A stretch of 20,352 bases of DNA from Spirochaetales bacterium. Its GTDB lineage: Bacteria > Spirochaetota > Spirochaetia > DTKZ01. Within the stretch, counting starts at the first letter, position 1. Each line of letters begins with the position of its first letter. Positions 6,558 through 12,469 of this stretch are shown piece by piece. The stretch spans positions 1 to 20,352 of the forward strand of contig JAISAF010000367.1 of assembly GCA_031266855.1 (NCBI GenBank), written 5' to 3'. A model generated the notes under the pieces. That model had not been told where the DNA came from. It did no database searches and worked only from the letters and a program-made list of their open reading frames with translations. The position numbers and the translations under genes were made by a program.

Positions 6558-6932
6558 GTGGTTTCCATAAGTGAGCGGATAAAGGCGGTCAGGAAGGCGT
6601 TAGGCATATCCCAAAGGGAATTTTGTAAAGGGATCTACCTGTCCCATAGTTTCTATTCGAAGATAGAAACAGGCACAAGAAACCCCAATGAACGCGTATA
6701 TGAGCTAATCAGTAATAAATACAATGTTAATAAGGACTGGCTGCTTATGGGCAGGGGGGAGATGTTTGGCAAGACCCCGCCCGATGTTGAGCTGGTTCAG
6801 CTTATGGATATAATAAAGGAACTTGACCCGCTTTTTAGGGATTGCATTATCCAGCAGATAAAACTAATGGCGAACCTTCATAGAAAAAGCAAAGAACAGG
6901 GGCAAAAGCCCGCCCATAATGGCAAAAAATAA
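6558..6932 (+). CDS. XRE-family helix-turn-helix repressor
   Basis: 124 aa from the GTG at 6558 (VVSISERIKAVRKALG), chosen because the HTH_3 domain begins there and GGGGGGA lies about eight bases upstream; the frame extends 17 residues further to 6507 without family support. HTH: ERIKAVRKALGISQREFCKG, then YLSHSFYSKIETGTRNPNE, then VYELISNKYNVNKDWLLMGRG, the classic Cro/C1-type layout seen in phage and autonomous repressors. Residues about 75-124 are a helical tail (VELVQLMDIIKELDPLFRD) with a basic end, probably for dimerisation. Cytoplasmic DNA-binding protein; likely represses the divergent small gene through the palindrome at 6458-6485 and possibly itself. Confidence 0.88.
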   Translation: MVSISERIKAVRKALGISQREFCKGIYLSHSFYSKIETGTRNPNERVYELISNKYNVNKDWLLMGRGEMFGKTPPDVELVQLMDIIKELDPLFRDCIIQQIKLMANLHRKSKEQGQKPAHNGKK

Positions 6933-7050
6933 ACCGCGAAGTCGAAGACTGGCAGGGGCGAAGAAGCAAGGGAAGGAAGGAAGAAAGAAAGAAAGAAACA
7001 AAGAAGAGAAAATGAGGCTTTGTACCGGAATTTATTTGACTTTGCGGTAA
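6933..7050. repeat. Inverted-repeat element, family 3 (copy 1)
   Basis: ACCGCGAAGTCGAA (6933-6946) begins directly after the XRE stop codon and is inverted as TTTGACTTTGCGGT (7035-7048), differing at two positions. Between the arms lies a purine-rich tract including GGAA/GAAA repeats. The same arms, more diverged, recur at 20199-20284, again just after the end of a gene. Confidence 0.65.
6971..6998 (+). repeat. Tetranucleotide tract (GGAA)3(GAAA)4
   Basis: Three GGAA units followed by four GAAA units, continuing imperfectly to about 7012 (CAAAGAAGAGAAAA). It lies about 40 bases upstream of the candidate -35 box of the TPR gene. Confidence 0.85.
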
Positions 7051-7064
7051 ATTTTTTTTATGAA
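7036..7064 (+). promoter_or_regulatory. Candidate sigma-70 promoter of the TPR gene
   Basis: TTGACT (7036-7041), 17-base spacer containing GCGGTAAA and eight T residues, TATGAA (7059-7064). The start codon is 60 bases downstream. The -35 box is the right arm of the family-3 inverted repeat. Confidence 0.5.
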
Positions 7065-7123
7065 GAACCGTGGAGCAGACTCCAGAGTATTGCTAAAAAT
7101 ATTTACGGGTGATAAAATGAATC

Positions 7124-8215
7124 ATGTTGCGGAGTATTACAAAAGTAAAATATATTATTTTCATGATAGTATTGACTGCATGGTTCCAGAATACCGGGTT
7201 AATATTTGCCCAGGATTTATCGTATGAATCTGATATGGGATATATTTTGACCAAATATTATATTATACGGGATTACGAAGAAGTTCTCAGACTGTTAAAT
7301 AAGCATTATTCCGGTTATCAAAGTGAATTGGCGTATCTATACGGATTATGTTATTTGAAATTAAATATGAACAAAATAGCAATAGACTATTTTACTATTA
7401 CTTTGGCGGAACACGAAAACAATTATGAGGTATTGAATAATATTGGCGTCGCTTATTTTCAGGAGAATGATTATATCAACGCGATGAAATATTTTCATCT
7501 GTCATTTATTTCAAATACGGATTATGAAATCGCGCAGGAGAATTATAATATAGCGTATGACAGTTGGATTGCCAAAAGAAGGAATGAATCGGTACGCCCT
7601 ATGATTCCATTTACGGAAAAACCAACAATGTATAATTCCTTGGGCTGGTTTTACTATTATTCCGGTGATTATCATAACGCGATTTATTATTTCAAAAAAT
7701 CTATTGAGGAAGACAGGAAATATCAATTTGCGTATATCGCTTTGGCTTATATATACGATGAGGGGAATAATTTTGAATTGGCATTGAATTATTTACGGGA
7801 AGCGGAAAAAATAGACGAAAACAATCCCGATCTTTATAATAATCTTGGTATTGTCTATTATCATTTATCTGATTATGAGAATTCAGAGAATTCCTTTAGG
7901 AAAGCGATATTATTAAATTATAGATTTGCTGAACCCTATAATAATCTTGGGTTTTTATATTTTGAGAAGGCAGATTATAGTCTTGCGGAGGAATATTTCA
8001 GGAAGAGTATAGAGATAAATCCTGATAATCAAAGTCTGCGGGCGGAAAGCATGGCGGGGCTGGCTATTATAAATATGAAAAATAAAAATACCCATCAATC
8101 AAGGGTTTATAAAGAATCCTCGATGAGATTAGACTATAGAATGAATGATATAAAATATTTAACAAATAAGTTGAAATGGAGTGCTGAACTAATTGAGATT
8201 TGGGGTACTATATAA
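7124..8215 (+). CDS. Secreted/periplasmic TPR-repeat protein
   Basis: 363 aa. N-terminal signal peptide: basic start (MLRSITKVK), hydrophobic core YIIFMIVLTAWF, probable cleavage after IFAQ (about residue 30). The rest is a run of tetratricopeptide repeats. The clearest are YNSLGWFYYYSGDYHNAIYY, FAYIALAYIYDEGNNFELAL, LYNNLGIVYYHLSDYENSEN, PYNNLGFLYFEKADYSLAEE and a following FRKSIEINPDN cap; earlier, more degenerate units lie at 40-130. TPR arrays are protein-binding scaffolds; partner unknown. ATG at 7124 has a weak GGGTGAT upstream. The gene is distinctly AT-rich with many TAT/AAT/ATA codons, unlike every neighbour, which suggests separate ancestry. Monocistronic: XRE gene upstream, repeat and convergent tctC downstream. 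Confidence 0.88.
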   Translation: MLRSITKVKYIIFMIVLTAWFQNTGLIFAQDLSYESDMGYILTKYYIIRDYEEVLRLLNKHYSGYQSELAYLYGLCYLKLNMNKIAIDYFTITLAEHENNYEVLNNIGVAYFQENDYINAMKYFHLSFISNTDYEIAQENYNIAYDSWIAKRRNESVRPMIPFTEKPTMYNSLGWFYYYSGDYHNAIYYFKKSIEEDRKYQFAYIALAYIYDEGNNFELALNYLREAEKIDENNPDLYNNLGIVYYHLSDYENSENSFRKAILLNYRFAEPYNNLGFLYFEKADYSLAEEYFRKSIEINPDNQSLRAESMAGLAIINMKNKNTHQSRVYKESSMRLDYRMNDIKYLTNKLKWSAELIEIWGTI

Positions 8216-8291
8216 TTTTTTATAAAAGCAGGGTTTACTTCGCGTAATAGTTCTATATATGTTTTGCCACTTGCCCGCCGCGGCAACCCGC

Positions 8292-8362
8292 AAGGGCCGC
8301 CGCGCGGGGGGGGGCAGGTCGTGGGAGTGAACGCGCGGGGGAGCGTTCAAGGCCCGGTGCGG
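8292..8362. repeat. Palindromic repeat family 2 (copy 1)
   Basis: Reads AAGGGCCGCCGCG ... CAGGTCG ... TGAACGC-loop-GCGTTCA ... GGCCCGGTGCGG and ends immediately before the tctC stop codon. The same ordered blocks occur at 12053-12118. It sits between the convergent TPR and tctC genes; the hairpin (8328-8349) has no T-run after it on either strand, so a terminator role is uncertain. Confidence 0.7.
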
Positions 8363-8363
8363 A

Positions 8364-9356
8364 TTATTTTATGTTTTGAGCCGCCATGTAGTCTTTCTGA
8401 TACTGCGTCATATATTCCGTAGCTTCCTGCCAATTTTTATATTCACCGACCAGTTTGAATTTGTCAAGATAGTTTGTTTTCCAGGTTTCGGTTTCGGAAA
8501 CTTTTTTCAATATACCGGACCAGTACGCCTGAGCCGCCGGGGACATGGCCGCGGGGCCGACGACGCCACGCCAGACGGGGAGTTCAACATTTTTGTAATT
8601 GCCCAGTTCGCTCAAGGTGGGCGCACTGGAGAGATTTCCGGTGTACCGTTCGATTGCCAGGGCGAGGATGGGCAGGAGTTTTCCAGCTTCAACGTATTCC
8701 GCGGCGGCGGCGGGTTTTGAGATAACGATGTCCACATGCTTGCCCAGAATGGCGGTGAGGGCGTCGTTGGTTGAATCGTAGGTGATGAAGGGCATTTGCG
8801 CTTCGGTCCACTTCAGTTCAGAGCGCAAAAGGTCGTAAGTCGCTATGTCATCGCCCTTTGAGCCGCCCATGACGACTTTCTGTCCGGCTTGCACGGCTTT
8901 CAGAACAGCCTGGAAGGTTTTGTATTTTGAATCCGGCGTTACAAAAATAAGCTGCTTGTCCACAGCCATAATCCCAATAGGTTTGAAGTTTTCTACGCGG
9001 TTGGGGGTATTTTTGACCATAGGCATGAGGTCGCCGCTGTTAAAGGTAAGCAAGGTATGATTGGCCAGAACACCGGATGTGCCGGCTGTCTGGGCGCGCC
9101 CGACTTCGCCGCCTCCGTCGGTTTTGTTTGTAACAAGTATTGGTGCCTGGAAAAAACCTTCTTTTACTATAATGTCCGAGATTGCGCGCGTAAAAATATC
9201 GCTGCCGCCGCCAGCATTGGAGGTAACTATCCACTCCACGTTGCGCGTGGGTTCAAAGGGTTTGCCCGGATCCGCGCCGGACGGGCTTTGCTGCCCTCCA
9301 GAGAAGAGGCAGCCTGCCAGTAGAAACGCTGCCAGGACAGGTAGATTTTTTTTCAT
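8364..9356 (-). CDS. tctC: Tripartite tricarboxylate transporter solute-binding lipoprotein (TctC/Bug family)
   Basis: 330 aa. ATG at 9356 with AAGGAG upstream begins MKKNLPVLAAFLLAGCLFSG: a lipoprotein signal with lipobox LLAGC. The mature protein shows the Bug-family pattern VEWIVTSNAGGGSDIFTRAI near the N-terminus, ILVTNKTDGGGEVGRAQTA, KVVMGGSKGDDIATYDLL, and a C-terminal LPVWRGVVGPAAMSPAAQAYW. These proteins capture organic acids at the outer face of the inner membrane and deliver them to TctA/TctB. Length is typical. It is last in the tctB-tctA-tctC order, separated from tctA by the 192-bp element C, whose TTA duplication forms part of the ribosome-binding region. The substrate cannot be read from the sequence. 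Confidence 0.92.
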   Translation of the reverse strand: MKKNLPVLAAFLLAGCLFSGGQQSPSGADPGKPFEPTRNVEWIVTSNAGGGSDIFTRAISDIIVKEGFFQAPILVTNKTDGGGEVGRAQTAGTSGVLANHTLLTFNSGDLMPMVKNTPNRVENFKPIGIMAVDKQLIFVTPDSKYKTFQAVLKAVQAGQKVVMGGSKGDDIATYDLLRSELKWTEAQMPFITYDSTNDALTAILGKHVDIVISKPAAAAEYVEAGKLLPILALAIERYTGNLSSAPTLSELGNYKNVELPVWRGVVGPAAMSPAAQAYWSGILKKVSETETWKTNYLDKFKLVGEYKNWQEATEYMTQYQKDYMAAQNIK

Positions 9357-9370
9357 TTTCGTTCTCCTTA

Positions 9371-9562
9371 GAGCCTGTTCAACAACCTGAAAGCCCCTGG
9401 CCTGGGTGCGGGTGCGCAAGGGATTGCAGCGGAAAGCCCACAGGATTTGCATAAGCAAATCCGAGGACTTGGAGCGGAAAGCCCGGTTTGCGGCGTTTTA
9501 CGCCGCAAATGCGCTCAAATTTTGATGTCGGAAGTAAAATTATAAAGAAGTTGAACAGGCTC
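9371..9562 (+). repeat. MITE-like element C (192 bp, TSD TTA), inside the tct operon
   Basis: Perfect 13-bp terminal inverted repeats GAGCCTGTTCAAC, flanked by TTA at 9368-9370 and 9563-9565. The core is about 9411-9516: GCAAGGGATTGCAGCGG, central hairpin GGATTTGC-ATAA-GCAAATCC, the GCGGAAAGCCC direct repeat, then the hairpin TTGCGGCGT/ACGCCGCAA and TGCGCTC. It is the best-preserved copy and splits tctA from tctC. Confidence 0.9.
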
Positions 9563-9588
9563 TTAATTTTATTTAAATTCCCCGCTTT

Positions 9589-11097
9589 TCATTTCGGGGA
9601 CTCCTTACGAATTCTTTTAATGGCTGTTTTGATTACCGGGAAAAGGATAAGCGCGGCCATGATTGCAAGAAAAACCAGGGAGATGGGCCGGGTTACAAAG
9701 ATAGACAGACTTCCTTGGGAAATGATAAAGGCTTTGCGCATATTGGATTCAAGCATGGGCGCCAGAACAAAAGCGAGCAGCATGGGCGCGAGAGGATATT
9801 TATGCTTGTCAAGAATGTAGCCCAGGACGCCGGAGAGCAGCATGACAAGAACGCCATACATTGAATTGCTGGAACTGTAGGCGCCGACAAAGCACACAAC
9901 TGTAATAAGCGGAATCATCAGCTTGATAGGAACTGAGAGAATTTTTACCAAAAAGGGGATAATCCCCGCCGCGATAAAAAGGGCGCAAAGATTCGCGAGG
10001 TACAGCGAAGCGATGAGTCCCCAGGCGAAGTCCGGCGACTTCGTAAAAAGAAGCGGCCCGGGAGTAAGGCCCCACATAATAAGCCCACCCAGAAGAACAG
10101 CTCCTGTGCCAGAGCCAGGAATGCCTAGAGCCAAAAGCGGAGCAAAGGCGCCTGCGGCGGCGGCATTGTTGGCAGCTTCGCAGGCCGCGATTCCTTCCAC
10201 CGCGCCTGTGCCCAGAGGCTCCTCACTTTTGAAAGGACGCTGTGCCGCGTAGCCCAGGAAGGCGGCTGTGGTTGCCCCCGCTCCGGGCAAAACTCCAACA
10301 AAAGTACCCAGAAAACCGGAACGAATCGCGGGAGGAAGGAGCCGCCGAAACTCTTTTATCGAAAGCAGACTGCTCCGTATCGTTAATTTTTGGTTAAGCT
10401 TCTGTGGGTCGGCGTTGCGGTTTTCCATAATTTTGATAATCTGGGCAAAACCGACAGAACCTATGACAAAAGGAATAAAAGGAATGCCACCCATTAGGTA
10501 CAGGCTGCCGAAGTTGAAGCGGGGCGAACCGCTCAAGGTATCCATGCCGATATTTGCGAGAATGATTCCCAGAAGCGTGGCGATGACGCCTTTGATGGGA
10601 CTTTCCCCCATGAGCCAGCCCACGGAGGTCATGGCCATCAGCAGAAGGGAAGTCATTTCCGCGGGGCCAAAGGCAAGACCGATTTCAGCCAGGGCCGGCC
10701 CGGTAAATGTAAGGATGAGTATGCCGATAAAACCTCCGATGCAGGATGAAATATTGGAAACAAAAAGAGCCTGTCCGGGCCGACCCCGTGTTGTCGCCAT
10801 GGGGTATCCGTCGACGGCGGTCATAACCGCGGGGCTGTCTCCCGGAATATTCAACAGAATGGCGCTAAAGGCGCCTCCGTACATATTTGCGTAATAGACA
10901 GCGCCCAGCATAATAATAGCGGTTGTCGGATTGAACTTGTAGGTAAGGGGCAGAAGAAGGGCGCATCCGGCCAGAGAGCCGATGCCGGGCATCGCGCCGA
11001 CGATAAGCCCCATGAGCGCTCCAAAAAGACAGGCAGCCAGGTTATTGAAAGCAAAGACAGTGCTGAATCCACTGAAAAGCATTAGGATATTTTCCAT
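9589..11097 (-). CDS. tctA: Tripartite tricarboxylate transporter large permease (TctA)
   Basis: 502 aa, the usual length. About twelve hydrophobic segments. Conserved signatures: an N-terminal GALMGLIVGAMPGIGSLAG (family G.lvG.lPGig), ALLLPLTYKFNPTTAIIML, YGGAFSAILLNIPGDSPAV with DGYPMA, and the second-half repeat GTFVGVLPGAGATTAAFLGY plus LALGIPGSGTGAVLLGGL. It forms the channel of the TTT secondary transporter in the inner membrane, working with TctB and TctC. ATG at 11097 has GGAGG upstream; it starts nine bases after the tctB stop, so the two are co-translated. The downstream neighbour tctC is displaced by element C. Confidence 0.95.
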   Translation of the reverse strand: MENILMLFSGFSTVFAFNNLAACLFGALMGLIVGAMPGIGSLAGCALLLPLTYKFNPTTAIIMLGAVYYANMYGGAFSAILLNIPGDSPAVMTAVDGYPMATTRGRPGQALFVSNISSCIGGFIGILILTFTGPALAEIGLAFGPAEMTSLLLMAMTSVGWLMGESPIKGVIATLLGIILANIGMDTLSGSPRFNFGSLYLMGGIPFIPFVIGSVGFAQIIKIMENRNADPQKLNQKLTIRSSLLSIKEFRRLLPPAIRSGFLGTFVGVLPGAGATTAAFLGYAAQRPFKSEEPLGTGAVEGIAACEAANNAAAAGAFAPLLALGIPGSGTGAVLLGGLIMWGLTPGPLLFTKSPDFAWGLIASLYLANLCALFIAAGIIPFLVKILSVPIKLMIPLITVVCFVGAYSSSNSMYGVLVMLLSGVLGYILDKHKYPLAPMLLAFVLAPMLESNMRKAFIISQGSLSIFVTRPISLVFLAIMAALILFPVIKTAIKRIRKESPK

Positions 11098-11106
11098 ACA
11101 TGCCTC

Positions 11107-11562
11107 CTATAAATATACGAAGCTCTCGAAAAGAAGGCCACGCGGAAACGGAACTTCCAGCCATACAACAAAAACTCCATACGCAATAGAAAAAGAAACA
11201 AGAAGAATGATAAACGTATTTTTCCAGCCGGTTTTTTCATAGAATTTCAGCCACACAAAAACAAACACCATAAGGGCAGGAATCATCCCAATAAGGAACA
11301 CAATGCCGAATGTGATAAACGCGGCCAGAAGGATTGTCCAGCTTTCCAGCGTTTTTTTCGTGTCTTTTTCGCGGAAAGACTGAATAACACCGAAAACGCT
11401 TATCAGAAACAGAACCATCGCAATCAAAGACGGTACAAACCCAGGCATGGGGCCTTTCAGTTCGTCCCAAAAACCGTAATGGGTTATCCCATAGAAAAAC
11501 CAGAAAATCGCCAGGATACCGGAACACACGGGAATAAGAGTTTTATTTTTTATAATTCGCAT
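11107..11562 (-). CDS. tctB: Tripartite tricarboxylate transporter small permease (TctB)
   Basis: 151 aa from the ATG at 11562 (MRIIKNKTLIPVC), preceded by GGAGGTGA; the frame runs four codons further but the ribosome-binding site fixes this start. Four hydrophobic segments in the typical TctB pattern: LIPVCSGILAIFWFFYGI, GFVPSLIAMVLFLISVFGV, ILLAAFITFGIVFLIGMIPALMVFVFVWLKF, TFIILLVSFSIAYGVFVVWL, ending in the family-like LEVPFPRG. Small membrane subunit pairing with TctA. First gene of the operon. No sigma-54 promoter is visible upstream; nearest sigma-70-like boxes are weak (TTGCCG near 11610). Confidence 0.9.
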   Translation of the reverse strand: MRIIKNKTLIPVCSGILAIFWFFYGITHYGFWDELKGPMPGFVPSLIAMVLFLISVFGVIQSFREKDTKKTLESWTILLAAFITFGIVFLIGMIPALMVFVFVWLKFYEKTGWKNTFIILLVSFSIAYGVFVVWLEVPFPRGLLFESFVYL

Positions 11563-11728
11563 GTTCACCTCCATCTATAAACAAAGATATTGATGACACG
11601 TAAGCCACGGCAATGAATAATTTTTGCGGTAGGATTCGTACCGGGGAAACTCTAAAAACTCTCAAATGTAACTTCCTGTCCGAAAGGAAAATATGACTAT
11701 CAGGTTTATTCTGTTACGGCAGGAATTT

Positions 11729-11834
11729 GGGCGCCTTTTTGGCGCTTCGCGCCAAAAACCGGGCTTTCCGCTGCAAGTCCTCGGATTTGCCCATGCAAAT
11801 CCTGTGGGCTTTCCGCTCCAATCCCTGGCGCGAC
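11729..11834 (-). repeat. Shared repeat core D (no flanking TIR)
   Basis: Minus-orientation copy of the core in elements A-C: GGGCGCC, hairpin TTTTTGGCGC-TTC-GCGCCAAAAA, CGGGCTTTCCGC, central hairpin GGATTTGC-CCAT-GCAAATCC, second GGGCTTTCCGC, CCAATCCCTGGCGCG. No GAGCCTGTTCAA termini are found on either side. Confidence 0.8.
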
Positions 11835-11846
11835 GGCAGCTTAAAA

Positions 11847-12045
11847 CCAGGCCATGCAATTAATTGCCGGTGGCAATTGCGTGCGTATAACACGGTTGCC
11901 AGCGTTATACGCCATGCGTTTTTTGCGGGGCAAAAAAACGCATGAGGCGGTGCATATCACCACCGGCCCGCCGCTGTTACGCGTGCGGCCTGGGAATCAG
12001 GCCACGCAATTGCCGTAGGCAAGTGCGTGCGTATAACAAAGCCAT
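11847..12045. repeat. Direct repeat pair with nested palindromes
   Basis: Two copies of a block beginning AGGCCAYGCAATT and ending TGCGTGCGTATAACA lie at about 11848-11893 and 11999-12039. Each contains a small hairpin (TTGCC...GGCAA). Between them are the palindromes GCGTATAAC/GTTATACGC (about 11881-11910) and CATGCGTTTTTTGC/GCAAAAAAACGCATG (about 11912-11944). Confidence 0.65.
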
Positions 12046-12052
12046 GGCCCGT

Positions 12053-12118
12053 AAGGGCCGCGGCGGAGGGTTTCAGGTCGGGCATTGAACGCTCATGAGT
12101 GTTCAATGCCCGGTGCGG
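12053..12118. repeat. Palindromic repeat family 2 (copy 2)
   Basis: AAGGGCCGCGGCG ... CAGGTCG ... GGCCCGGTGCGG-type end, as at 8292-8362. Its centre (12079-12112) is an almost perfect 34-bp palindrome built on CGGGCATTGAAC and CTCATGAG, with a single G-T pair. Arm sequences differ from copy 1 but remain paired. Confidence 0.72.
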
Positions 12119-12422
12119 CCGCTGGGCGGAACAGGGAGTGGGGGCTGGTCGCAATTTTGCATTCGCAAAATTGCTGCTCGCCCATACAGCCTGGGTAGCG
12201 GAGGACCCCGCAGCGCGAAAAACCGGCAAAAGACACTGGCTTTCCTAAGACAGCGCCGGGTTATAGCAAACCGCGCGAGGAGGCCGGAGCTTTGGGGGAG
12301 CCGCGCAGGAAAAGGCCTTGTGTAGCGTAAAAATCTTTTACCCGAAGGGGGATTGAAGGCGCTTCCCCTCCCTGGAAATAATCTTGAGGATTTGTAATTT
12401 TATTCAAACTTATCCAAAAACA

Positions 12423-12451
12423 TTGCGATTTTTTGGGCTATCACATATTAT
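12423..12451 (+). promoter_or_regulatory. Candidate sigma-70 promoter of the prpR-like gene
   Basis: TTGCGA (12423-12428), 17-base spacer, TATTAT (12446-12451); the GTG start is 18 bases downstream with GGGAGAGG between. Confidence 0.5.
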
Positions 12452-12469
12452 AAAGGGAGAGGATAGGCA

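Larger units (their letters stand above)
11563..12469. other. Repeat-filled divergent intergenic region between tctB and the regulator
   Basis: About 900 bases with no credible gene. In order: 11563-11728 the tctB leader; 11729-11834 shared repeat core D; 11847-12045 a pair of direct repeats with nested palindromes; 12053-12118 family-2 repeat; 12149-12172 hairpin GCAATTTTGC/GCAAAATTGC, the same stem as at 732-755; 12180-12400 GC-rich DNA without clear structure; 12423-12469 the promoter and leader of the regulator. Frames open on both strands here are by-products of GC-rich palindromes. Confidence 0.7.

Noticed and set aside
11957..12325. Open frames on both strands in the tctB-activator gap
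   Set aside because: GC-rich repeats keep several frames open by chance; no start signals and Ala/Arg-rich, structureless translations.
12340..12385. GG-N10-GC spacing on the minus strand upstream of tctB
   Set aside because: Only the dinucleotide spacing fits (no TGGCAC or TTGC context), and it lies almost 800 bases from tctB.
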